Part shown: positions 26,387 to 35,462 of the stretch, piece by piece | Layout of the letters: each line of letters starts with the position of its first letter | Numbering within the stretch: the stretch's first letter is position 1 | DNA from: CAZKUR01 sp964556005 | Lineage (GTDB): Bacteria; Bacteroidota; Ignavibacteria; Ignavibacteriales; Ignavibacteriaceae | Assembly: GCA_964556005.1 (NCBI GenBank) | Contig: CAZKUR010000007.1 | Span: forward strand, 1-64,000 | DNA: 64,000 bases | Direction of reading: 5' to 3' | Program-made: the position numbers and the translations under genes | The notes under the pieces: generated by a model | The model's database searches: none | The model's input: the letters and a program-made list of their open reading frames with translations, nothing else | What the model was told of the DNA's origin: nothing

Positions 26387-28789
26387 TTGAAAGTATCATT
26401 AAACTGGCTTAAAGAATATGTTGATCTAAAATCAATTCCTGTTGGTGAAATAATTTCTAAACTGACGATGTGCGGACTTGAAGTTGAAGATTATATAGAT
26501 CAAAACGAATTGTATAAGAATTTTGTAGTTGGCTTTGTAAAGGAAAAGAAGAAGCATCCAAACGCTGATAAGCTTTCATTATGTATTGTTAGTGACGGGA
26601 AAAAGGATTACCAGGTAATTTGCGGCGCACCAAACGTCGATTCAAACCAGAAAGTTGTTTTTGCTCTTGAGGGTTCGATTATTCCCAAAGGAAAAATGAA
26701 ACTCAAGAAAGCAAAAATCAGAGGGGTTGAATCGAACGGAATGATTTGTTCCGAGGCTGAACTTGAGATAAGCGATAATCATGAAGGGATCATGATTTTA
26801 GGAGAAAATAATGAAATTGGGCAGCCTATTTCGCAGGCGCTTGGCCTCGATGATGTCATCATGGAAATTGCAATTACACCAAACAGGCCCGATGCTCTTT
26901 CCCATATCGGCGTAGCCAGGGATTTAGCTGCAATATTTAACCTTGAATTAAAATATCCTGAAATAAATATAAATGAAACTGAAAGCAGCATAAATAATTT
27001 TGCTTCAATTGAGGTAAAAGATAATATCAACTGTCCGAGATACACATCAAGAGTCATCACAGAAATAAAAATTGCGGAATCTCCTGTTTGGCTAAAAAAG
27101 AAAATTACAAGCATTGGGCTGCGGCCGATAAATAATGTTGTCGATATAACGAATTTTGTTATGTATGAATGCGGCCAGCCTCTACATGCATTTGATCTCA
27201 ATTTATTAAACGATAATAAAATTATCGTCGACTCTACAAAGAGTGAAATAACTTTTACTACACTGGATTCAAAAGAAAGAAAATTGCCGACAGGAACTTT
27301 AATGATAAATGACGGCAAAGGACCGGTTGCTGTTGCCGGAGTTATGGGAGGTGAAAATTCGGAAATAAGTAATGAGACTAAAAATGTATTAATTGAAAGT
27401 GCAAACTTTAATAGAAAAAGTATTCGAAAAACTTCAAGGACACTCGGCCTTTCGACTGATTCATCCTACAGGTTTGAAAGAAGCGTCGATCCCAACTATA
27501 CTTTATATGCAGCCGATCGTGCCGCACAGCTTATCGAAGAATTAGCTCACGGTAAAATATGCGAAGGAGTCATTGATGTTTACCCTGATAAAATTCAGAA
27601 TAATGAAGTAAAATTCAGGTTCGCTAGGTTGGAAAAATTGTTGGGATATAATGTCGACAAAAAGAAAGTTCATGACATTTTTAGCAAGCTTGGTTTTGAT
27701 TTAATTTCCGATGCACAGGATGAAATGATACTTTCTGTTCCTACTTACCGGCCCGATATTGAAAGGGAAATTGATCTTATAGAAGAAGTCGCAAGAATTT
27801 ATGGATACGATAACATTCCTACCGTTCCTAAAATAAATATTACACTCGGTCATAAATATGATGAAGCCTCATATATTGATAAAATCAGAGAGATAAGTGT
27901 TTCATTAGGATTTTACGAAATGATCAACAATCCACTGCAGGGAGAAAAATTAGCATCGATGACAGGTAAACCTATTAAGCTGCTTAATCCTCAAAGTGTT
28001 GATATGTCGTATCTCAGGACTTCATTAATCCCCGGCGCTCTTTCTGTAATTAAAAGGAATATAAATGTTGGTGAAAAAGATTTACTTCTATTCGAAACGG
28101 GAAATATTTTCGAATCAAAAACTGAAAAACCAATCTCTTCTTTTGATGATTTTGAAGAAAAACAAAATTTAATTTTAATTGCTACCGGCAAATTAAATGA
28201 TAAAACATGGAATCAACCTGAGAAATTTATTGATTTTTACGATCTCAAAGGTTTGGTTAATAACTTTATTACTAAGATTTCGCTTGACAATGTTTTAAAT
28301 GATGTTTATTATAACGATGTCGAAAGTATATTTGATTATGTTCTTATAAAACAAACAGGAAAAACGGAAGCCGGCAGAGGCGGAAAGATAAATAAAAAGA
28401 TACTTAATGAATTTGAAATCGATCAGAATGTTTATTGTTTTGTTTTTGACATTGATGTATTAAAAAATATTAAAACTAAACCTGTAATTTATCGCGAGCC
28501 TCTAAAATTTCCCAAAGCAATCAGAGACTTCGCATTCATATTTGATAAAGAGATAAGTTTCCAGGAAGTTTTCGATTTTATTAAAGCTGAAGGTTCGACA
28601 ATATTAAAAAACGTATCTATCTTTGATTTGTTTGAAAATGAATCATTAGGTAAAAATAAAAAAAGTATGGCTTTCACTTTGGAATTTTATTCGGAAGACC
28701 GTACACTGAACGAGGAGGAAGTAGAGCAGGAATTTAATAAATTAATTTCTGCGGTTACTAAAAAGTTCAATGCAAAACTTCGAGGATAA
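26387..28789 (+). CDS. pheT: Phenylalanyl-tRNA synthetase beta subunit
   Basis: 800 residues with full bacterial architecture: MKVSLNWLKEYVDL N-terminus, EMAP/OB tRNA-binding domain (about 40-150), B3/4 editing domain (about 210-390), B5 domain, catalytic-like core and a C-terminal ferredoxin-fold anticodon domain (about 705-800, ending TKKFNAKLRG). It starts at TTG 26387 behind GGGAGAAAG. Forms the alpha2-beta2 enzyme with PheS. Confidence 0.97.
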   Translation: MKVSLNWLKEYVDLKSIPVGEIISKLTMCGLEVEDYIDQNELYKNFVVGFVKEKKKHPNADKLSLCIVSDGKKDYQVICGAPNVDSNQKVVFALEGSIIPKGKMKLKKAKIRGVESNGMICSEAELEISDNHEGIMILGENNEIGQPISQALGLDDVIMEIAITPNRPDALSHIGVARDLAAIFNLELKYPEININETESSINNFASIEVKDNINCPRYTSRVITEIKIAESPVWLKKKITSIGLRPINNVVDITNFVMYECGQPLHAFDLNLLNDNKIIVDSTKSEITFTTLDSKERKLPTGTLMINDGKGPVAVAGVMGGENSEISNETKNVLIESANFNRKSIRKTSRTLGLSTDSSYRFERSVDPNYTLYAADRAAQLIEELAHGKICEGVIDVYPDKIQNNEVKFRFARLEKLLGYNVDKKKVHDIFSKLGFDLISDAQDEMILSVPTYRPDIEREIDLIEEVARIYGYDNIPTVPKINITLGHKYDEASYIDKIREISVSLGFYEMINNPLQGEKLASMTGKPIKLLNPQSVDMSYLRTSLIPGALSVIKRNINVGEKDLLLFETGNIFESKTEKPISSFDDFEEKQNLILIATGKLNDKTWNQPEKFIDFYDLKGLVNNFITKISLDNVLNDVYYNDVESIFDYVLIKQTGKTEAGRGGKINKKILNEFEIDQNVYCFVFDIDVLKNIKTKPVIYREPLKFPKAIRDFAFIFDKEISFQEVFDFIKAEGSTILKNVSIFDLFENESLGKNKKSMAFTLEFYSEDRTLNEEEVEQEFNKLISAVTKKFNAKLRG

Positions 28790-28790
28790 A

Positions 28791-29111
28791 ATGGCAGAAC
28801 AATTATCCAAATCAGATATTCTTATACAAGACCTTGGTGATATATACCAGCAGGCAGCTATCATGCTGAACAAGCTGAAGGATGTTTCAGCACAAAATAC
28901 GGAATTAGAAAATGCACTTAAAAGTGTAAATGAAGAAAAAGAGGTTTTAATAATCAAAATAGAAGAATTGGAAGGCGAAATAGTTAGGCTAAAAGAAGAG
29001 TGTGAAAAAATTGCAAAAAATTCATTAAATTTAGAGGAGAGAGAGACTTTAAGATTTAAAATTCAGGATTTAATTTCCCGGATTGATTATCACCTGTCTT
29101 CCGATAGGTGA
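28791..29111 (+). CDS. Small coiled-coil protein upstream of zapA
   Basis: 106 residues, almost entirely predicted coiled coil with heptads of Leu/Ile between Glu and Lys (about 10-90). I start at the ATG at 28791, with GAGG overlapping the pheT stop as ribosome site; another ATG at 28770 inside pheT is possible. Position directly before zapA and its size and heptads suggest a ZapB-like divisome or septum protein, but no specific motif proves this. Confidence 0.65.
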   Translation: MAEQLSKSDILIQDLGDIYQQAAIMLNKLKDVSAQNTELENALKSVNEEKEVLIIKIEELEGEIVRLKEECEKIAKNSLNLEERETLRFKIQDLISRIDYHLSSDR

Positions 29112-29195
29112 ATCTGTTTGCGGCTGTAAAGTCCGGCTGCCTTCAGATATATTTTAGTTCCTAAACTTTTTGATAGTTTGATGGTAACGACATAA

Positions 29196-29492
29196 ATGAT
29201 AGATAAAAAGAAGCTGAAAATAAAAATATTCGACAAAGAATATTCCTTATTGGTGGAAAATGAAGAAATAGCAAGAGAGCTTGCTATTTATGTGAATAAA
29301 GTAATGGAAGAAACCAAAGAAGAACTTCCTGAACAATCTGCTCAGACCATAGCTACAATTGCATGTTTAAATATAGCCTATGACTTGTTTTTAGAGAAGA
29401 ATAAAAATAAAGAGCTATTGATTCAAGCCTCTGATAAGATAAAGAAACTGAAGCTTCTATTAAATGAACCGAAAATGTCTGACCCATCTTAA
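29196..29492 (+). CDS. zapA: Cell division protein ZapA
   Basis: 98 residues typical of ZapA: N-terminal beta segment KLKIKIFDKEYSLLVE, a conserved helix ELAIYVNKVMEE, and a hydrophobic dimer helix TIATIACLNIAYDLF followed by a coiled coil. ZapA cross-links FtsZ filaments. The pheST-coiled coil-zapA-6S-rny order is a recognisable Bacteroidota-type neighbourhood. Confidence 0.88.
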   Translation: MIDKKKLKIKIFDKEYSLLVENEEIARELAIYVNKVMEETKEELPEQSAQTIATIACLNIAYDLFLEKNKNKELLIQASDKIKKLKLLLNEPKMSDPS

Positions 29493-29496
29493 ATGA

Positions 29497-29675
29497 GTTA
29501 AATTTCCGCTCTGCCGATCCTCGTACAAATGAAAAACTAACTCTTAACCAATAGGGAGTTTGGCTTTCGGCGCCTATTACAGGCCTCATTCCGTTACGGC
29601 GGAATTTCGGGTTTACCGGACAGAGGAAGCAAGAAGCGTTCGGGCAAGTTCCCACTGTGATTATTTAAGGTTTTT
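29497..29675 (+). ncRNA. ssrS: Probable 6S RNA
   Basis: The 243 bases between zapA and rny are structured and much richer in GC than ordinary spacers here. A closing stem can form between TTCC-CTCTG-CCG (29504-29516) and CGG-CAGAG-GAA (29617-29628). Internal hairpins include AATAGG/CCTATT and ATTCCG/CGGAAT. The location immediately after zapA is where 6S RNA lies in many bacteria, including E. coli. 6S RNA mimics an open promoter and binds sigma-70 RNA polymerase. The sequence itself is not conserved enough for me to prove the family, and the ends are approximate; a weak T-run follows at about 29670. Confidence 0.55.
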
Positions 29676-29735
29676 CTGGTATGTAGTGATCGACAGAACG
29701 GTTATTAATTTGATAATCCCTACAATGGAGGTAAG

Positions 29736-31298
29736 ATGGATGAACTACTGTTAATTCCTATGATTATTATTCTTGTCGCGATTTTCTTTTACCTGGGATG
29801 GTTAGTCAATTCGAAGCTGGGGAAAAAAAGTATTGTTTCTGCTGAAGAAAGAGCAAAACAAATTGTAACCGACGCCCAGAAGGAAGCTAACAATATTAAA
29901 AGAGAAAAATTATTGGAAGTGAAAGATGAATGGTATAAAAAGAAAGTAGAATTCGACACTGAAGTAAATCAAAAAAGACAAAAGCTGCAAAACCTTGAAA
30001 AACTGCTTATATCACGAGAGGAAAACAGCGAGAAAAAATTTGAACTGGTTCAAAAGAAAGAAAAAGAAAATAAGCAAAAAGAGAAATCGCTTCAAGATCA
30101 AAAGTCTCATTTAGAAGCTAAATTTTTAGAGCTTCAAAAAGCCGAAGCCGAACAAAACCAAAAATTGGAAAAAATTTCTGGTTTAACCTCGGAAGAAGCT
30201 AAACAAATGCTTATCAATAATATGGAAAGCAATGCAAAGAAGGAAGCTTCAACGCTGATTAAGGATATTCTCGACCAGGCTAAAAATCAGGCTAAAAAAG
30301 ACGCACAAAAAATTATTGTCCAAGCTATTCAAAGAACTGCTGCTGACCATTCGATAGAATCGACTGTTTCTGTTGTTCAAATTCAGAATGATGAAATGAA
30401 GGGCAGGATAATTGGTAAAGAAGGAAGAAATATCCGTTCATTTGAAGCTTCTACAGGCGTTGATGTTATTGTTGATGATACACCGGAAGCAGTTATACTT
30501 TCATCTTTCGATCAGTATAGAAGAGAGATAGCAAGAATTGCATTGGAAAGATTGATTGTTGACGGAAGAATTCATCCTGCAAGAATTGAGGAAGTTGTTG
30601 AAAAAGTCCGCCAGGAGCTTGATGAGGAAATTATAAAGGAAGGCGAGAATACGGTTTTACAATTAGGCATTCACAACATGCATCCCGAATTAATAAAACA
30701 TATCGGTAAGATGAAATATCGATCGAGCTACGGGCAAAATCTTTTACAGCACAGCATAGAAGTTGCATATTTAACAGGCATAATGGCAGCCGAACTCGAT
30801 ATGGATACCAACCTTGCTAAAAGAGCAGGTTTGCTTCATGATATTGGAAAAACCGTTGATAAAAGTATGGAAGGGCCGCACGCACTGTTAGGATATGAAT
30901 TAACTAAAAAATTCAAGGAACATCCTATTGTCTGCAATGCAGTCGGCTCACATCATGAAGACATTGAAATGGAACATCCGATTGCACCATTAGTCCAGGC
31001 TGCCGATGCAATAAGCGGTGCACGTCCCGGTGCAAGGAGAGAACCACTCGAAAGTTATGTTAAACGGCTTGAAACTCTTGAAGCTCTTGCTAAATCTTTC
31101 GAAGGAGTTGCAAAAACTTATGCAATTCAGGCCGGAAGAGAAATAAGAGTTGTAGTTGAACAAGATAAAATTGATGATATTGTTGCAGATAAACTGGCTC
31201 ACGATATTTCTACAAAAATTGAAGAAGAAATGGAGTACCCCGGACAAATTAAAGTCACCGTAATTAGAGAGGTGAGAAAAATATCTTTTGCAAGATAA
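29736..31298 (+). CDS. rny: Ribonuclease Y
   Basis: 520 residues with RNase Y architecture: N-terminal membrane helix (about 4-24), a long coiled coil (about 35-190), a KH domain with GRIIGKEGRNIRSFE (about 220-280), and an HD domain with LLHDIGKTVD and the metal-binding His-Asp pair (about 335-430). It starts mRNA decay as a membrane-anchored endonuclease. GGAGG lies just before the ATG at 29736. A strong terminator follows. Confidence 0.97.
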   Translation: MDELLLIPMIIILVAIFFYLGWLVNSKLGKKSIVSAEERAKQIVTDAQKEANNIKREKLLEVKDEWYKKKVEFDTEVNQKRQKLQNLEKLLISREENSEKKFELVQKKEKENKQKEKSLQDQKSHLEAKFLELQKAEAEQNQKLEKISGLTSEEAKQMLINNMESNAKKEASTLIKDILDQAKNQAKKDAQKIIVQAIQRTAADHSIESTVSVVQIQNDEMKGRIIGKEGRNIRSFEASTGVDVIVDDTPEAVILSSFDQYRREIARIALERLIVDGRIHPARIEEVVEKVRQELDEEIIKEGENTVLQLGIHNMHPELIKHIGKMKYRSSYGQNLLQHSIEVAYLTGIMAAELDMDTNLAKRAGLLHDIGKTVDKSMEGPHALLGYELTKKFKEHPIVCNAVGSHHEDIEMEHPIAPLVQAADAISGARPGARREPLESYVKRLETLEALAKSFEGVAKTYAIQAGREIRVVVEQDKIDDIVADKLAHDISTKIEEEMEYPGQIKVTVIREVRKISFAR

Positions 31299-31306
31299 CA
31301 TTATGT

Positions 31307-31344
31307 CCCGGAATTTATTTAAACTTAACCCAATAAATTCCGGG
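31307..31344 (+). terminator. Intrinsic terminator of rny
   Basis: Perfect 13-bp inverted repeat CCCGGAATTTATT / AATAAATTCCGGG with a 12-base loop, followed by CATTTCTATTTT. It begins eight bases after the rny stop. Confidence 0.85.
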
Positions 31345-31372
31345 CATTTCTATTTTAAATTGCTAAAAAGAC

Positions 31373-31978
31373 ATGACAACGAATAAAAAATTGAAAGTTG
31401 CTATTACCGGAAGCATAGGTTCCGGGAAATCGCTATTCTGCAAATACCTCGAGAAATGTAAATATAATGTAATCAGTGCAGATGATACGGCAAAAGAAAT
31501 TTTAAGCTCAAATGAGATTGTTAAGAAAAAAATAATAAGAGAATTTGGTGAAGAATCCTACTTAAAAGGAGAATTGAACAAAATATTTTTAGCGGAAAAA
31601 GTTTTTTCAAATCCTGAAAATGTTGAAAAGATAAATTCGATTGTCCATCCTGAAACAATAAAAAAAATTGGAAATATGATGGACAAAATATTATTGAAAG
31701 AAAAAATTGTTTTTGTTGAAGCAGCTCTAATTTATGAAGCAAATATGGAAGAACTTTTTGACTATGTGGTTTTAATTACTGCAAATGAACAAATTAGGAA
31801 AGAAAGAAAAATTAAAAACAGCAATTTCACTGAAGAAGAATTTATTAAAAGAAATTTAAACCAAATAAAAGATGTGGAAAAGAAAAAAAGAGCGGACTTT
31901 GTTTTTGAAAATAATGAGGGAATTAACGAATTAAAACAAAAAGCTGATTTTTTATTGAACATTCTTAATGCCTTATAA
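31373..31978 (+). CDS. coaE: Dephospho-CoA kinase
   Basis: 201 residues. The P-loop GSIGSGKS (about 13-20) and the early SADDTAKEIL segment match CoaE, which phosphorylates dephospho-CoA in the last step of CoA synthesis. The VHPETIKKI and FVEAALIYEANMEELFDYVV regions correspond to the substrate lid and the conserved P-L-L-x-E region, here AALIYEA. Stands alone between the rny terminator and a 137-base gap with no other visible feature. Confidence 0.93.
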   Translation: MTTNKKLKVAITGSIGSGKSLFCKYLEKCKYNVISADDTAKEILSSNEIVKKKIIREFGEESYLKGELNKIFLAEKVFSNPENVEKINSIVHPETIKKIGNMMDKILLKEKIVFVEAALIYEANMEELFDYVVLITANEQIRKERKIKNSNFTEEEFIKRNLNQIKDVEKKKRADFVFENNEGINELKQKADFLLNILNAL

Positions 31979-32133
31979 AATAATCGTATTTCTTCTCAAT
32001 ACACTTAACCTTATCACTTCTGAATTTTTATTTTTGAATTTTAACTTTTGACTTCTCTTGGGGTTAGTAAAACTTATAAAAGATAGTTAATTTTCTTTAT
32101 AGTTTTATTGATTTTTTGTTGTTTAATTCTTTT

Positions 32134-33051
32134 ATGGAGAAAATTAAGGTGGAATTTCTAAACAAAATGATAGTTAATGTAACCGAAGTGATGCCGAAAC
32201 CGGTAGTCGGTTACTTTTCAAAGAGGTATATAGCAGGGGAATTATTACAGGATGGAGTTAATGTAGTAAAAAATTTTAATTCCAGGGGAATATTTGCAAC
32301 AATGGACGTACTTGGAGAGTCTATTAAAAATAAGGAAGAAGCTGTCGATGCTCAAAACAATGCATTACAAGTATATGAAGCGATAAATAAAAATAAGCTT
32401 TTATCAAATGTATCCGTTAAACCGACACAATTAGGATTAAGCATCGATGATGATTTTGCTTATGAAGTTGTCGGGGAACTTGTAAAAAAAGCAAAAGAAA
32501 TAAATAATTTCCTGAGAATCGATATGGAAGATTCTCCCTACACGGACAAAACTTTTAATTTATATAAAAGATTAAGAAAAGATTATGATAATGTCGGAGT
32601 GGTAGTCCAGGCAAAGTTAAGAAGGACATATGACGATGTTGCTGCATTGAAAGATTACAATACGAATTTTAGATTATGTAAAGGAATTTATCTCGAACCC
32701 GAACCAATCGCTTACCAGAGTAAGCAGGAAGTAAGGGATAATTATTTAAAAATACTCGAATTGATGTTGAAGAATAATCATTATGTCGGAATAGCAACTC
32801 ATGATGATTACTTAGTTGAAAATGCATATAAGATGATTAAAGATATGAACATTTCGAAGGATAAATTCGAATTCCAGATGCTGCTTGGTGTAAAAGAAAA
32901 TTTAAGAGAAAAAATAAATAACGATGGTTACAAAATCAGGATTTATGTTCCTTTCGGAAAAGATTGGTACCCATATTCGATCAGAAGGTTGAAAGAAAAT
33001 CCTAACATGGCAGGCGATATTGTAAAAAATTTTTTTAGAATGGGTAAATGA
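32134..33051 (+). CDS. Proline dehydrogenase (monofunctional)
   Basis: 305 residues, the length of stand-alone PutB-type FAD-dependent proline dehydrogenases, which oxidise proline to pyrroline-5-carboxylate and pass electrons to quinone. Visible signatures are NVSVKPTQLGLS, FLRIDMEDSPYTD, RLCKGIY and the C-terminal YVPFGKDWYPYSIRRLKEN, which contains the paired Arg that bind the proline carboxylate. The start is uncertain: ATG 32134 is chosen; ATG 32167, at MIVNVTEVMP, is also plausible. The stop overlaps the tsaD ATG by four bases. The P5C dehydrogenase is not in the window. Confidence 0.92.
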   Translation: MEKIKVEFLNKMIVNVTEVMPKPVVGYFSKRYIAGELLQDGVNVVKNFNSRGIFATMDVLGESIKNKEEAVDAQNNALQVYEAINKNKLLSNVSVKPTQLGLSIDDDFAYEVVGELVKKAKEINNFLRIDMEDSPYTDKTFNLYKRLRKDYDNVGVVVQAKLRRTYDDVAALKDYNTNFRLCKGIYLEPEPIAYQSKQEVRDNYLKILELMLKNNHYVGIATHDDYLVENAYKMIKDMNISKDKFEFQMLLGVKENLREKINNDGYKIRIYVPFGKDWYPYSIRRLKENPNMAGDIVKNFFRMGK

Positions 33052-34058
33052 ACGTTTTAGGAATTGAAAGCTCGTGCGATGAAACATCTGTTGCAATAAT
33101 AAGAAACGGTGAATTAACTGCAAATTTAATTTCATCTCAGGATTTTCATTCCAAGTACGGCGGCGTTGTTCCTGAATTATCGAGCAGGGCACACCTGCAG
33201 ATAGTAATTCCGCTGTTAAAAGATGCATTAAAAGAATCCGGGCTTGAGCTAAACCAAATCGATTTATTTTGCGCAACTGCGGGTCCCGGCTTAATCGGAG
33301 CTTTGCTTGTAGGATTTACCTTTGCGAAAGGATTGGCCTATTCATTAAAAAAACCTTTTATTGGAGTTAATCATATCGAAGGTCATATTTATTCCGGGTT
33401 TTTAATGAAGCAAAAACCTGAATTTCCTTTTCTGGCTCTTGTTGTTTCCGGCGGACATACTTTATTACTAATTGTAAAAAGCTTTAACGAGATTAAAAGG
33501 TTAGGTACTACAGTAGATGATGCAGCAGGAGAAGCATTCGATAAAGTTTCAAAAATGCTTGGCTTGGGTTATCCAGGCGGGCCAAAGATTCAGGAAATGT
33601 CTAAGAACGGAAACCCGGAAAAAATAAATTTCCCAATTGCTTCTCTTGATCAGCCATATAATTTTTCTTTCAGCGGACTTAAAACATCTGTGTTAAGATA
33701 TATACAGAAAAATTTTAAACATAAAGGTATTCCCGAAAAAGAAATTCCTGATATTGCTGCATCGTTTCAAAATGCAGTGATCAAAGCTCTAATCGGTAAC
33801 ACAGAAAAAGCTCTTCAAAACTATGATGTTAAGTCAATATCGCTCGTCGGTGGAGTAGCCGCTAATTTAGAATTAAGAAATTCGTTTATTCGTCTTGCAG
33901 AGAAATATAATTTAAAATTAATAATTCCTGGACTTGAATATTGCGGTGATAATGCTGCTATGATTGCTTTCCGGGGGACGAAACTTTTTGAAGCGGGCAG
34001 AGTTGATTCTTTAAATATGAGCCCTTACCCAGGACTCCCGGATAAACAATTTTCTTAA
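33048..34058 (+). CDS. tsaD: tRNA N6-adenosine threonylcarbamoyltransferase
   Basis: 336 residues of the Kae1/TsaD family. LGIESSCDETSVAIIRNG opens the ASKHA ATPase fold; HIEGHIYSG holds the metal-binding His pair; SGGHTLLL and GGVAANLELR are nucleotide-binding segments. It transfers the threonylcarbamoyl group to A37 of ANN-decoding tRNAs. The ATGA overlap with proline dehydrogenase indicates coupling. Confidence 0.97.
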   Translation: MNVLGIESSCDETSVAIIRNGELTANLISSQDFHSKYGGVVPELSSRAHLQIVIPLLKDALKESGLELNQIDLFCATAGPGLIGALLVGFTFAKGLAYSLKKPFIGVNHIEGHIYSGFLMKQKPEFPFLALVVSGGHTLLLIVKSFNEIKRLGTTVDDAAGEAFDKVSKMLGLGYPGGPKIQEMSKNGNPEKINFPIASLDQPYNFSFSGLKTSVLRYIQKNFKHKGIPEKEIPDIAASFQNAVIKALIGNTEKALQNYDVKSISLVGGVAANLELRNSFIRLAEKYNLKLIIPGLEYCGDNAAMIAFRGTKLFEAGRVDSLNMSPYPGLPDKQFS

Positions 34059-34085
34059 TAATACGAACCGGAATATATTGCAATA

Positions 34086-35462
34086 ATGCAGAATCGAAAA
34101 ATAAAAATTAGTGATTTGAATGATGCTGAAAAGCTTGAGCTTTTAAAGGAATTAAGATCCGGAATTGATAAAATTGACGAGGATATTGTATCGCTATTAA
34201 ATAAAAGAACTTTATACTCGATAATGGCGGGAAGAATTAAACATGCATTAAAATTACCACATTACAATCCCGAAAGGGAAAAGAAAATCCGTGAAAAAAT
34301 TAATAACTATTTAGAAGAACCATTAACAAAAGAATCGTTACAAAGAGTTTATGAAAGAATAATAGATGAATCACGCGCAGTGCAAAAAAACGATATTGAA
34401 AAAGGTGACAATTCCCAACTTTCTCTTCCGCCAAAAAAAGTAAAGCTCAAAGAACTCCTGACAAAAAAAGAACTCTTAATTGTAGCCGGTTTTTTTGCAG
34501 TGCTGCTTGTTATATTTTTTTACACTTTTTTTACCGCGAATCATTATGCGAAAAAGCCTCCTATTAGATTTGATATTCGGAGAGGGGAAACTTTTGATCA
34601 AATAGTAGACAACCTTTATGCAAAACAAATAATACCAAGTAAAAGAAATTTCAGAATTGCAGCGTTTTTATATGGAGCAGAAAAGAAGATACGGGCTGCA
34701 AGATATTTCATTCCCAATGATTTAAGCTACCTCGGCTTACTTGATCTTTTTACAACCGGTGAAGCTGAATTCATTAAAAAAGTGAAAGTCCGTTCAGGTT
34801 TAACGATAAAGTGGATGGCATGGAGGCTTCACTATGATGCCGGAATTGATTCCGCTAAATTTGTTGAACTGAGTAAGAATAAAAATTTTATCGACTCCCT
34901 GGGATTAAAATTTAATACACTTCAAGGTTACCTTTTCCCGGGCAACTATTATTTGTACGAGAACAGCTCGGCAAGAGAAACTATCGACACTATGTACATT
35001 CACTTTAAAGAATTTTGGACTGACTCATTAAAAAAGGAAGCAAAACAGTTGGGTTATTCTGTTCATCAGATTTTAACTTTGGCTTCGATAGTTAAAGGAG
35101 AAACAGATAATGTTCAGGAAATGCCGAAAATAGCGGGTGTTTATTATAATCGTTTGAAATTAGGGATGAAATTACAAGCCGATCCTACGGTTCAATATTT
35201 ACAGCCTAACGGATGGAAAAAATTAAATTATAAAGATCTTCAAATTGATTCCCCGTACAATACTTATCTTTACGATGGTCTTCCGCCGGGTCCTATAAAT
35301 AACCCGGGAAAAAATGCCGTACTTGCAGCATTGTATCCGGATAAAAATAAATTTTTATATTTTGTTGCAGATGGTAAAGGAGGGCACAGATTTGCAAAAA
35401 CATATAACGAACATTTAAAAAATGTTAGACAATATCGCAGATGGATAAACTCTCAAAAGTAA
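34086..35462 (+). CDS. mltG: Chorismate mutase-MltG fusion: AroQ domain plus endolytic transglycosylase
   Basis: 458 residues with two unrelated enzymes in one chain. Residues about 18-102 are an AroQ-type chorismate mutase. By alignment from memory to the E. coli P-protein domain, the active-site residues are present: Arg24, Arg41, Lys52, Asn61 (Asp in E. coli), Glu65, Ser96 and Gln100. A Lys-rich linker and one membrane helix (about 130-149) follow. Then comes a periplasmic MltG/YceG domain: RRGETFDQIVDNL (LysM-like part), LASIVKGET, YYNRLKLGMKLQADPTVQY, YNTYLYDGLPPGPINNPG and a C-terminal FVADGKGGHRFAKTYNEH. MltG cuts nascent glycan strands and sets their length. The first Glu of the usual E-K-E-T is Lys here (K-G-E-T). 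The topology puts the mutase in the cytoplasm. The same frame runs unbroken across both parts. Confidence 0.9.
   Translation: MQNRKIKISDLNDAEKLELLKELRSGIDKIDEDIVSLLNKRTLYSIMAGRIKHALKLPHYNPEREKKIREKINNYLEEPLTKESLQRVYERIIDESRAVQKNDIEKGDNSQLSLPPKKVKLKELLTKKELLIVAGFFAVLLVIFFYTFFTANHYAKKPPIRFDIRRGETFDQIVDNLYAKQIIPSKRNFRIAAFLYGAEKKIRAARYFIPNDLSYLGLLDLFTTGEAEFIKKVKVRSGLTIKWMAWRLHYDAGIDSAKFVELSKNKNFIDSLGLKFNTLQGYLFPGNYYLYENSSARETIDTMYIHFKEFWTDSLKKEAKQLGYSVHQILTLASIVKGETDNVQEMPKIAGVYYNRLKLGMKLQADPTVQYLQPNGWKKLNYKDLQIDSPYNTYLYDGLPPGPINNPGKNAVLAALYPDKNKFLYFVADGKGGHRFAKTYNEHLKNVRQYRRWINSQK

Noticed and set aside
26779..27318. 179-codon open frame antisense to pheT
   Set aside because: It lies fully within the highly conserved pheT on the opposite strand, has no ribosome site and no recognisable protein features.
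29497..29675. tmRNA, SRP RNA or RNase P RNA as identity of the zapA-rny RNA
   Set aside because: No tmRNA acceptor/tag features, no SRP GGUCAGG..GGAAGCAGCC core and no RNase P core sequences; position favours 6S RNA.
29560..29754. 64-codon open frame between zapA and rny
   Set aside because: It runs across the structured RNA block and the ribosome site of rny; no ribosome site or family. The RNA explanation fits better.
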